Made by a program: the position numbers and the translations under genes. Below, in pieces: positions 13,901 to 24,448 of a stretch of 64,000 nt of DNA. The stretch covers positions 21,048,911 through 21,112,910 of the forward strand of contig NC_090132.1 of the NCBI RefSeq assembly GCF_040581485.1, in the 5' to 3' direction. The notes under the pieces are model-generated. The model saw only the letters and a list, made by a program, of their open reading frames with translations. It was not told the origin of the DNA and did no database searches. This DNA is from Linepithema humile. Taxonomy: Eukaryota > Arthropoda > Insecta > Hymenoptera > Formicidae. The first letter of the stretch is position 1. Every line of letters starts with the position of its first letter.

Positions 13901-14787
13901 GACCTCCAGAATAACTGTTCCACCGAAGTTGTTCCGCCGAACGATGGTCGCGTTCAATAGATCCGATTATTACATAATTTTTAAATTGAGTCCGACTGAC
14001 GTGTGTAGCAGTCAATCAGATTCAATTTGTACAATTGTATCCACTGAACGCGATTATTGATAAATGACTTCCAAACTTTTTCAGCGACTATCAATCCTTT
14101 GATTCCACAAACCCATTTCTTCTTTTATAGATCTTATTTTTGCTCTTATAAAAGATGGTGTTAAAAAATTGGAAATATCAAAGGATAATACTCATTTTGG
14201 AAATCATTGATCTAGATTATCATTCGTACTATATGCAGCCTTAGACAATCTCGCGAGATCCTCTCAAGATTTACTTGTGAAACGAGATCAAAGCGTAATA
14301 CAGTAATCTGTTTTTCATCTCGCAAAAAAAACTAAAAGCTTTAGTTCGCATTGACCTAAAAAAAATGCAGTCTCTTCTCACGCGTAATATACACACGCAT
14401 AATACACCTATACACATTCTCTGTTTATGTACTTCTATATCGCTAATTTTTGTCAGTCGACAACGTCCGTAACGCATGAAAAAGAAAACGTAAGCAATAA
14501 AATTAAGATGCGGATTGTTTATCCTCAGATTGAGAAGCGTTAGATTTTTAATACTTGAATTCTACGACTTACGCTGTTTTCCTCATGCAATATGACTTTA
14601 ATAAGAAACCTAGCAAAATACGTGATTTGTCGTCGCACATCGACGCATTCAATTGTGGACGTCCCCCAAAAGTCAAAGTAATAAATAAAAAGGTATATAA
14701 AAAAAAAAAGAGAGAAAAATGCGTAACACATTACAAAACGTTACCCTACACCGCGGCGTACTTTCCAGCGAATCAGCACCTTCTTCT

Positions 14788-17700
14788 TCATGTGGACAGG
14801 TACAGTCGGTGGTAGTCATTGGCGCCGAAGGCGCAGTTGCACTTTGGACATTTCCGCTGTCGCGTCTCGTAACGTGTACGTAAGCAGTCCCAGCAGAACA
14901 CGTGGAAGCACTTTGTGAGTACAGCATCTTTACGCTTCACCTTGCAAGACGGACACGTCAAAGTCTCCTTGTACTCTCGCAACTCCTCCGCCATCACTTC
15001 GTCCAGCGTCTCGGCGAGCTCGATCTTCTTCATACGTTCGACCTTGCGTCTGAGTTGCGCTATCTCCTCCTACAATGCGATTCGCGTTAAGGGATTAGTA
15101 TTAATGCGAGCAATTCAAAACACCTAAAAAAAAAAAAAAAAAAAAAAACAAACAATTAATGCAGTACTGATAATAATACCTGTAATCTTTTAGTCTTATA
15201 CGCTTCAGCTTCCAAGGAACTTGTCTTCTCCGCTACAACTTGTTGCGCTTCTTTCATTTGGGAATGATACTTCTCTGTAACAATAAAAGCCAAATCAATC
15301 TCTCGCGACTGCTTAATCTTCGTTAATGGCGTATATTATTAGAAAACAAGATTTTGTATACGTTACTTTAGAAAGGCTTATGTCCCGAAAGGGTTAATAT
15401 TTTTTTTTTATATTTGCGGAATCTCACCGAGATGAAGTTTGAGATCGGCGGCCGATTGCGCACTCTCTATTGCCTTCCGTTTGTGCATCTCCATCGCCTG
15501 CTGCCTCAGAGCTAGTTCCTTTTCCACCGTGGCAAGGGAGTTTTGTAAGAGACGCTCCTTCTCCTCCAACTTTCGCACGACGACATTGGCCGCCTCCACC
15601 TGCGTCGTCAGCGTGGACACCTGCTCCTTCAGCACGTCTTTCTCCTCCCTCGCGAGCTTGTGCAGTTGATTGCTTTTGATCCGCTCCGTCATGAGTTTGA
15701 AATTCGCATCGTCCTTCTCGCGTAGCTGCTGTATCAACCTAGAATTCTGCTCCTGCATATCCTCGAACGCTTGCCCGGTTACTTCCATCTCGTTCAGAAG
15801 AGCTTCCTCCTCCTGCAGCCACATAACATTCTGTTCAGCGTTACATCTCCGTTCATGTACACTATAATGACGGAATTATGTCGTATATGCCCTAATTCAA
15901 CGTAATAAAACATCACGCAAGTTAAATCGACTTACAGAAAATTTGTCCCAATACCAAATATTTAAAGTTCTATAAGTTTGCATGGCGTAGAAAAAAAAGA
16001 TTAGTAACACAAATAATGAAGTAATTCATGTAAGTTAGTGGATACGTTAGTTTTTAAGGAGATAAATGTAAATTTCTTTAGAAGGAAACATTAACAAATA
16101 TCCAAAATATCTAAATCTAATAAAATAATTCTTCGTTAAATCTCTATTTATACAAATAATCTCATTTCTAATTAAAATACAAGATTTTAATCTTTTTTAT
16201 ATACAGCTCGTGAATCATAAAAGGGATAATAATTCTACAAAGTGTGATCTACCTGTTTTTGACAAGCAACTTGACGTTGCAATGTGTATGTCTGCTCTTC
16301 CAGTTTCTTAATTTTTATCTGTGCGTCTTCATCGGCTAATTTTTTACGTTCCTCACGTTTACTTTCCTGCGCAGGCAAAAAAAATTTGTATCATTATATT
16401 ATGCTATTATACCACAGTTGCAGTCTTGCAATTACTGTACATATTATAGCGTACTTGAATTTTTTTCACTTGCTGTCGTAAATCTTCGAGCTCTGCTCTT
16501 GTTTTGCGCTCCGCAGCCATTAACTGTACTTTGTCTCGTTGCTCCTTTCCAACGCCTTTGTACATGTCTAAGAGAAGTTTCATATCTTTCATCTCATTCA
16601 CAGCCTTTCTGCAATCAAATAGTTTTGCGTCTTTAAAATTTTGCGTCTAAAAAATTACATGCATCATTACAATAAAAATATCAATATTATTTCATTAAAA
16701 AATGCCGAATATCTTCACGAACGTACTTAAGTTGTGCCTTCAAATCCCTCACAAGCTCGGATTCCACCATCTTTGCATCTTTGGCGCGATGTGCAGGATC
16801 ACGGTGTTCGGTTTTCACAGATTCTTTCTTGATATCCTTTTCACGTTTGATGTCCTTCTCTTTCTTCAAAGTCGGCGAAGTTAACGTCGAAGAATCTGGT
16901 GTCCCTTTGTTACCATCGCCCTCGCCCACCTCGATAGTTTCCACTTCTTCATCAGCACCAGATTCTCTCTTGATCGTAACACCACTTTCTTCTTTTATCT
17001 GTTTGCCAAGACATTAATAATTGAAACAAATTAATTTAAAATCTTATATTAAAAAATGCTTTCAAATGTTAAAATGTACATTTCATTTATTTTTATACCT
17101 TAGAATTTTATATCATTTGGCAGATCTAAAACTTACTGTGATGCATTAAAATCTTATATTTTAAACAAAAAAATGATCTAGAATGCTAAACATATACATT
17201 TTATTCATTTTTATGTCTTATAATATCATAACTTTTGGTGCTTTGAAGTGTTATATTCTAGTATTTTTGAATTTTATATAAGCAATGCATATAAAAAAAA
17301 ATAATTATAAAGGAAAATTCTTAAAAAATTGTATTCTTCTTTCAAGATTAGAAAAATTATACCTGTGTAGAACCTGGTAAGGAGTTTGACGCATCCTCTT
17401 CTTTTCCACTGCCATCTGAATTATTCCCTTCTTTGTTTTCTTGAGACGTTTGCTGCCCTAATTTTGCTGTTAATTCTTCTACTTCCTTCTTTAACTGGAA
17501 AGATTTAATAATAATAATTTAATAAAAATTAATTTACTTATATTAGATATTTTACTTATTTTAATCATAGAAATCTATTATGTGATAATTAGTATTTGAA
17601 AAATACTTTTATTATTTATAATAAGATAAAATCAAAGTTGCTATAATTGTATGCAGAAAACTGCAATTAAATTTAATAAAGTGAAATTAATTAATATACG

Positions 17701-20442
17701 CTTATGTACATACGCGAGGTATTTCAGTGGAAGCTTCCTTGTATTTTCGCTTGTAACGGTGCACTTCTCCTTTCAATTGTTGATTGTGATTCTGAAGAGA
17801 GGTAATCAGGTGACGCATTTCTCGATTGATCGGACCTGTTTGTTCATTAGCTGCCAAGTTCTGTTCAAACTCAATGCGAAGCATTTCATATTCCTTGCGC
17901 AATTGTGCCAAGACGTCTTCGAGCTGTATACACTCTCCACGCAATTTTTTCTGTGCCATTAATTCTTCGCTCTATAAAAAGAATATTGTTTCGGTAAACA
18001 AAACGTTGATTCACGCTCACGAGTATAATCTCTGAATGCATAAAGATCTTACCTCCATCATCTCAATGTGACGTAAATGTGCATTCTTGCTCGACTGCAA
18101 TTGTTGACGAGCATCGTCCAATTGTGTTTTTAATTGCATAGATTCATTGTATAATACTGAAAATTGCGACTGCAGACATTTGTATTCCGTTGTTTCTACG
18201 ATTACCGATTCAGGAAGTTGTCTTATCTATAATAATTAAATTCAATTGGTTGTCATCTCTATTCGATGAAAAGTAAAATTATTAAAGTACTATTGAGTCA
18301 TGTAATGAGTAATTTCGAATTTTTTAAATAAATCTGTCTATTTTTTTCCAATCAAAGCGCTGTTTAATTAAGTAAATTAAATATTCGTTTGTCAAAGTTG
18401 TAATCAAGCTTGTATCACAATTTTTTCACGTTGTGTAAAAAAGCGTGCTGCTTAAAAATAATAACCATTTATTGGAAAGTACATTGGAAATTACTTATTA
18501 CACAATCTAATAACTACAAATAAAAAGGAAATAAACCGTTTATTACTCACATCCATTTTCAACTTCTCCACCTCTTTCAAAGTGTCACGATGTTGTTGAT
18601 GTAATTTATCTAATTCTTGCAATCTATTGTTAGCCAATTCACGTGTCTCTTCAAGTTCTCTTTGTAAATCGTCAAGCTGTAAATAAAAAAAAAAGATATT
18701 AAGAAAAACTATAGGATATTAAACTAACTTACAGTTGTTACTTCATAGAGGATTTTACTTTAGTCTGCGAAACACTGGAAGTAACCAAAGTGTTCGGTTT
18801 GTTGCTGCCTTTATCGTCCGCTCCATGAATTTGTTGGAACGCTTTCAACTTTTCGATCGCTTCTCCAAGATGGTGTTCCAATTTATCGTTTCTCGCTCGT
18901 ACTTTGTTCAGTTCGTATTGTAAATCATCTACTTGATTTCGCAATTCTGCGGCAAGAGTGTCTTTTCCCGTTATGGTGTCTTGCAGCTCTGACATCTATG
19001 GAAAAATATCTATGTAATAAAGAAACAGTCTATTTTGTTAGAACATTGAAAAAAATTGAATATAAACGAAATCAATTACCTTCAATGAAATAGTGTGATA
19101 TTTTTCATGTAATTGTATATTTATCGCTTGCAGATTTCTATTTTCCATTTGTATTTCCGCGTTGGCACGACGTACGACTTCATCGATGTTTGGCGCTTCC
19201 TCTGCACAAGATAATTTATAATCAGATTAGTTATATTCTCATAGCCTTTTAGAATATATTTACAAAGTTCTTCCAAAGTTTCAAGGTAATATGGTTTATA
19301 AACAAATTGGATAGACAACTTGCTTTAACTTGTAAAGAATGTTTCCAAATATTTAAGAACCTTGCCACATAAATATTGACGAAACACTTCGTATCAATGT
19401 GTCCATAAAGCTACTTACCGCCATCAAACTCTCCTTTGAGTGCAAGAGTGATCTTCTCATTTCTTTGAGACAAACGATCAAATGCTTGTACTACTTTAGA
19501 CACTGCTCGCTTCGACACTTGTACACGATTCGCTAATTTGTCATCTAACTCTTCTTTGTCCCAAGAAGATAATTGCATAAGAAATGATGTTGTAGCTTCA
19601 CTCTCATCTGTAATAATATAAAAAAAAGATACGTTAAAAGAATTCGTAATATAAAATATACAATTGCTGTGCCATGTCTTTATACTTTTATTTTCAGATT
19701 CATCAGCAGTTTCAGCATCAAATCTCTGTAATAGTACACGTATGTCTTCGTTGAGTTGATTCCAGTATCGATTGACTACATTAAGTACCGCATCATCCTG
19801 CATTTGGCGTTTTTCTAATTGCTCAATACGTTGTCTTAGCTCAGCTTCCATTCTATGCCTTTGTTCTAATCTCTGATAAAAATAAATTAAATACATTAAA
19901 TAAATTATATAGGGTGTCTTGTAATTCGCGAATCAAAATATTACAGCATAAGTTTTCAAAAAATTAAAGTTCTTTATTTTTCCATTCAAGGAACAGTTTT
20001 TGAAATATAAGAATTTAGAACTAATCAGTGGCTAATCAGACTGTAAACAGTCGCTTATTCCGAGTTATGCGTATGACAGTATTAGTCACTCATAGATAAG
20101 CGACTGTTTAACCATAGAGCTTGATTTTAAATAAATCGTAAAAGATGATATACATAATTCATTGCATGTAACATTGTGACAAATTCTTTATGAAGGATAT
20201 TGTACGTATTACAAATGTCTTCATTTCATCATATCTATTTTTACAATTATAATTTGTTCATCTTATAACATGTACAATATAAATTTTACCTGAGCCAATT
20301 TCTTGTTCTGAAACTGCAAAACCTTCATGTCCATTTCCTCGAGAGTGGATATTGGCCCGATCAAAATCGGCTCAAACTGTACTTTCTTGATAGGTGGTTG
20401 GGAACCAGAGTCCCCACTGGAATCCGCAGGTCGTTTAGACAT
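14788..20442 (-). CDS. Bre1: E3 ubiquitin-protein ligase Bre1 (RNF20/RNF40 orthologue)
   Basis: Nuclear RING E3 that, with a Rad6-type E2, monoubiquitinates histone H2B during transcription and so promotes H3K4 methylation. Fifteen coding exons, in coding order: 20442-20290, 19872-19686, 19607-19419, 19201-19080, 18995-18759, 18676-18551, 18226-18053, 17971-17714, 17494-17363, 16998-16727, 16608-16455, 16366-16253, 15812-15428, 15274-15180, 15069-14788. All splice sites are GT/AG and phases close to a 959-aa protein, near the usual family size (about 975-1045). The N-terminus has the family motif GPISTLEEMD; most of the rest is Glu/Lys/Gln-rich coiled coil. The C-terminal C3HC4 RING (about 905-943) has C905, C908, C920, H922, C925, C928, C940 and C943, then the conserved FGANDYHRLYL end. 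An acceptor at 20462 shows at least one 5' UTR intron. A possible ATTAAA signal lies at 14547-14552 (minus strand). Confidence 0.97.
15126..15148. repeat. Poly-A run in a Bre1 intron
   Basis: A 23-base A homopolymer (plus strand) in the intron between the last two Bre1 coding exons. It reads as a T tract on the coding strand, but it is not at the acceptor. Confidence 0.8.
15813..16252 (-). other. Bre1 intron (440 bp)
   Basis: AT-rich intron between the coding exons at 16253-16366 and 15428-15812, with GT-AG ends. Apart from splice sites nothing is recognised in it. Confidence 0.8.
16999..17362 (-). other. Bre1 intron (364 bp)
   Basis: AT-rich intron with GT-AG ends. It holds an imperfect direct repeat: the phrase around 17040-17100 (ATCTTATATT ... 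ACATTT ... ATTTTTAT) recurs around 17150-17215. Confidence 0.7.
18293..18510. mobile_element. Mariner-type MITE, 218 bp, in a Bre1 intron
   Basis: Imperfect terminal inverted repeats of about 24 bp, with 18 of 24 bases matching between the left end and the reverse complement of the right end. TA dinucleotides flank both sides (18291-18292, 18511-18512). Ends resembling TTRGRTTGTGTAATAAGTAATTTC and a TA target fit Tc1/mariner elements. A related copy lies at 56021-56198. The two share ATTTTTTAAATAAATCT and, internally, AAATATTCGTT-GTCAAAGTTGTA. No transposase coding is visible. Confidence 0.7.
20045..20109. repeat. Inverted repeat with 14-bp arms in the first Bre1 coding intron
   Basis: Perfect 14-bp arms (AAACAGTCGCTTAT at 20045-20058, its complement at 20096-20109) enclose a 37-base spacer. 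The repeat sits in the 417-bp intron 19873-20289. It may be the core of a foldback or MITE remnant; no target duplication was found. The intron begins (19910-19935) with a transposon-end-like phrase, AGGGTGTCTTGTAATTCG. Confidence 0.7.
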
Positions 20443-20460
20443 CTTTGCATGCAGTTGTGT

Positions 20461-21560
20461 CCTGTTAACAAAGCAAAAATATTAAAAATACAATATATAC
20501 AAAATATAATAAACGTCGTGTACTTAAAACATTGAAAATTTGTTTTTGAACAGTTTACAATATCTAAATCTCTTGGTTAATAATTTTTAATATAATTAAA
20601 TATAAAGAAATATTTTACAAAAATTTAGAATAAAAATAGAGGTTATAATTTACATCGAAACAAATTGGTGTAAATATTAACGAGCCAATAACATTTAACA
20701 CAATAATTACTTATTAGACTTCACAAATAAGCTTTATGTGCTCTCAAACACCTGTGTTGTGTGAGAAAAAAATAAATATAATTCTACAACTATTAAAAGC
20801 TGGAATTTAAGATGTCGTCCTTCTTTTAATTTTCTTTGCACCGTAGCTAATACGAGGTTCAGAGAAGACCGTGAGTAGTTAGAATGGAATATTTATTAGG
20901 CCACATCTGAATATAGCCCGGACTCCGACCTTCGTATACCTAGACGCAATTTCGTGAAACTTGAAAGTTCTAAACCGTTGGAGCAATGCTGTTGTTATTG
21001 ATCGCGCGCGCGCGGATATACCTTTTGGTACTTGATTAATTTCCTCCGGCCGCCTTCCACGATAGCACGTTCCTCGCCTCCTGCAGCTTATCCTCGCGTC
21101 ATTCTTCGACGAGCCGAGATTTACGTACTAGATCAATTCCTGCGGATATCTGCATCTTACGCGATCTCATGGAAGAAAGCCATTCGGGTACCGCCAGTAC
21201 GTCCTCCTAACGGAAACCATTATTTGCGGCAAATCGTGAAAGTAAAAGGCCACTGTAGAAAAATCATGTATCGATCGGTATTTTCACTCGATGGGTAAAT
21301 AGTTGGCATTTTAAAATGACAACAGATGATAACAACGTCAATGTTGTTTCGAGTTCTGTTCGAAATCGCAACGGTGCTGCGATCGGAGCAACATGATAAA
21401 ATTAGGTTATATTCTTCTTTGTTTACACTGCGTTTGCGAGAATTGCGGCGTTTGTTATAAATTGGCTTGTGCATGTAATTTTTCAAAGATTTTTCAGTTT
21501 TAGCCACTTCTAGAACAACCATCGTTATTTTCCCAAATCAGCAAATCAATTATTATAAAC
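20461..21560. promoter_or_regulatory. Divergent 5' region between Bre1 and MPP6
   Basis: About 1.1 kb separates the start codons of the minus-strand Bre1 and plus-strand MPP6 genes. It must hold the first Bre1 non-coding exon(s), because a 3' splice acceptor precedes the ATG exon. A GC-richer core (about 20,990-21,240) includes a (CG)n run at 21003-21014. No TATA box is obvious, as expected for housekeeping promoters. Short frames here look fortuitous. Confidence 0.55.
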
Positions 21561-22275
21561 ATGGACTCCAAAAGAATAACTTTATCAAAGAGTATATTGG
21601 AGATGAAGGTAAGTTGGAGAAAATTATAAAACTACGATAACATTGTTATAACGATAAATTGTACGATAACATCTGGATTTATTTGTAGTTTATGAAACGA
21701 ACGAAAGACAAAGTGGAGAAACAGCAGTTTCAGGAAGAAGGAGAGCACTACTTTGGTAATGAGCTTACATCACGCATGAAAAAAGCATCGTAGGTACTTT
21801 TATGTTACTATTACTTTTTCCAAGTATCAAAATCCTATATATCTAAATTAATAATAATCTAAATTAATAAACTGTTGGGTGTTTTAAATACTGAAATTTA
21901 TTAAGACTTGAACGTTTTATTTAAATCACAGTATCATTGCTGATTGTTTCTATTTTATGTTTCAGTGGAAAATTTTTTATAGAATCAAGCTATGTCTTCT
22001 GCGAACAACTCACTGATGGTCGATTAAGTTTTCGAGGGATAAACCCAAAGATAGAGAAGTTAATGGAAGCAAGAGAAAATGAAAAGCGAGCGAAAATGGA
22101 AACGAAACAAGAGACTGAGATATCAGATGAGCAAATGGCTGTTCAATGGCAAAAAATAAGAGTAAAGTTTGATGCTACACAGAGGCAGTACAAAAAGCCA
22201 CAGCATAGAAAAATGAAAAGTGAAGACGACGAACCAATAGAAAAGAAACCAAAATTCTTGAAACCAATAGATTAA
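21561..22275 (+). CDS. MPHOSPH6: M-phase phosphoprotein 6 (exosome cofactor MPP6)
   Basis: MPP6 is a small nuclear RNA-binding cofactor of the RNA exosome, acting in 3' maturation of 5.8S rRNA and in nuclear RNA decay. Exons 21561-21608, 21689-21789 and 21966-22275 join in phase (0, then 2) to 152 aa; the human protein is about 160 aa. Hallmarks are the N-terminal LSKSILEMKFMKR segment and the core GRLSFRGINPKIEKLM. The C-terminal third is Lys/Glu-rich, with a basic tail (KKPQHRKMK ... EKKPKF) suited to RNA binding or nuclear import. The start ATG at 21561 is followed directly by the conserved N-terminus. The gene is divergent from Bre1 and convergent with the EFHB-like gene; the two stop codons are about 530 bp apart. 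Confidence 0.95.
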
Positions 22276-22805
22276 AAAATCTACTTTGTAAATAATTAAA
22301 ATAATTAAATATATTAATTAAATAAGTACTTTGTACAGTGACAGGATGTGTATTGAACATCATGAATTGACTTTATACTATAATAATTATTAAGAAAAGA
22401 TAGGACTGTTGTTTTTGAAATATACGATTAAAATATATGATTTATATATAAATTTTCGCTTATAGATTTTTCTTATATGAAGCTTTCTAAGAGCTTGTAT
22501 ATTTCTACCCATACATAATTTTTTTGCCATGAAATTGAAACACAAAATTGAATATTCCCTGAATTTCTCGAATATTTCCTCCTTGTGAGACTATAAGATA
22601 AATTTATACAGGCTTTTTGTAAGGACAGTTTTTATTCTATATCTCAAAAGCAAAAAATATATACTATGATAATATATGTATTCTCTTTCTCTCCTTTTTT
22701 TTTAAATTTATATATAATAAGACAAGATTTACTTTTAAAAAATCTATATATATTGAGTGCGTATTTCATAAAAACACTGAACGATATCAAGCAATGAGCA
22801 ACAAT

Positions 22806-24448
22806 TTAATCATCTTGATTCTTCTTGTTTGTACTACATATATCAGCATGCAATATTGTTGTTAGAAAATCTGATTTTTTAGAAGGAAGTCCAGCTGCGC
22901 GTACCTCTATATTTTAAAAAATTCGAATTCTGAGTATTTATAGTTTCTTTTGAGAAGAATATTTTAATATCTTAAAATACAGAAATATTAGAAAGTCTTA
23001 CTCGCGTTATCAATCATTTGAACATTTCCTATGCTGTCACTATAAGTAGTAGTATAATCTGAACTCGCCAGTGATGCTTCTAAAATATTTTTTAATATTA
23101 TTACTTATGTTATTGCAGATTAAAGTAAAATAGAAATTATTTAAACAAATTTAAAATCGCTATTAATTATTTACGAAAGTTTCTCCAATTTTTTAAATTA
23201 ATTCCAATCTTCAAAAAAGAAAGCTTATTAATATTATAAGAATTATAATAATTTGTTCACGTTTTGTCTTTGGTAGAACGGGCAAATTGCGTTTCCAATT
23301 TAAGATATTTAGCAATTCTCTGTAATGAATATTTCCCTCTTTGCGTAACTGCAATGTGTCCATTAATGGTACGAGAAATTCCTTGTTTGGACATATACGA
23401 TACTTCTTGAAAATCATGAAAATTGTTTCTTCAGGCAGAACTGCAATACATTCCTGCATCGTAATTTTATAATTTTATAAAAAGGTAGTATAAGATTTTA
23501 AGTCCCGTTTACTTAGTTAATTTGATTGAAAATTAATGCCTCTTATTTATTAAAAAAATATGAAAATTATAATTAAATTCACAAATTATCATCGCGATAA
23601 GTATACAAAATAATAATTAATAACACACAAATATACAGCATTAATTATAATAAATAACATATATGTATACTTTGTCTAAACGAGAAAATTCATCTTCTAT
23701 ATCTAAAAACAGCACTTCCGGAATGCGCGTTTTGAGTTTCTGACGAAAATTGCTCAAATCTTGTAGACATTGCCACCAGAAAAGAATTTCTTTATCTAAT
23801 TCCGAATCGCGTAAGGCATCTGATGCGTCAAATTCGTCTTTAATGTTCTTTTTACCACGTACATCTTGATAAAAACGCGATGTTTTCCTATTCCTCATAA
23901 GTTGACAGAATTTTAATTAAAAAATTTATAAAGATTTATAAAGACTTTTGTCCATTATTTATTCACATGACAGAAAGGAATCTATTGCAAGAGATTGATG
24001 AGATTCTTTCGCTATATCGTAATTATTATTATAAATTATATAGAAAAAATTCAGAATTATTAATTTAAGATAATTACTTGATTTGTCCAACAAATGATCT
24101 AGTGGATTCTATGAAATCTGCTTGCCGACGATTTATTAACGTAAGGGGTTCGTTATTAATCCAAGTCAAAATTCTTTTAACTTGCGATCCTGATCCTTGA
24201 CTTTTCGAAGATTTTCCAAATTTAGCAGATTTATCAAAGGGCTTTTTGTAACTGCAAAAACCAATCCTTATAAGTTTCACTTCAATCTACGAATTTGCTT
24301 GAGTAGTTTATAATCTTATGATCGTCGCATATTACTCTCTCGTAATTTGTTCTGACGGTTTGTAGTGATTGTGCGATTTCCGGTACCAGGAACGCGCGAT
24401 ATCTTCCTGTACCATCGCACTTTCCTCAATTTCGAATATTTGTTTCAT
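22806..24448 (-). CDS. EF-hand family member B (EFHB/CFAP21)-like protein
   Basis: Six exons, in coding order: 24448-24336, 24251-24078, 23893-23671, 23453-23261, 23079-23002, 22906-22806 (TAA). Splice sites and phases fit throughout, giving 293 aa. Resemblance to EFHB rests on ordered landmarks: YKKPFDKSAKFGK near the N-terminus, the helix-loop-helix segment ending GNIHYRELLNILNWK, and a C-terminal LPSKKSDFL block. In vertebrates EFHB is a ciliary microtubule inner protein with reported roles in calcium entry. The visible EF-hand loop reads Q-L-R-K-E-G-N-I-H-Y-R-E, so ligand positions 1 and 3 are Q and R and calcium binding is doubtful. The protein is far shorter than vertebrate EFHB (over 800 aa). 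The ATG at 24448 is the first plausible one, but an upstream exon cannot be excluded because the frame stays open 5' of it. Family assignment is from memory of the family, without alignment. Confidence 0.7.

Larger units (their letters stand above)
6721..14546. other. AT-rich intergenic region
   Basis: No gene is recognised between the ABCA 3' flank and the end of Bre1. Open frames are short, lack splice support and resemble nothing familiar. The stretch contains poly-A runs (8602-8620, 11539-11561), a (GC)n run (10178-10192) and a hAT MITE (10775-10997). The segment 12331-12420 has a phrase seen at transposon ends but no second terminus could be found. Confidence 0.6.

Noticed and set aside
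19910..19940. AGGGTGTCTTGTAATTCG, like ends of some insect transposons; similar phrases near 12,354 and 51,681
   Set aside because: Single ends only. Neither a partner terminus nor a target duplication could be identified, so no element is called.
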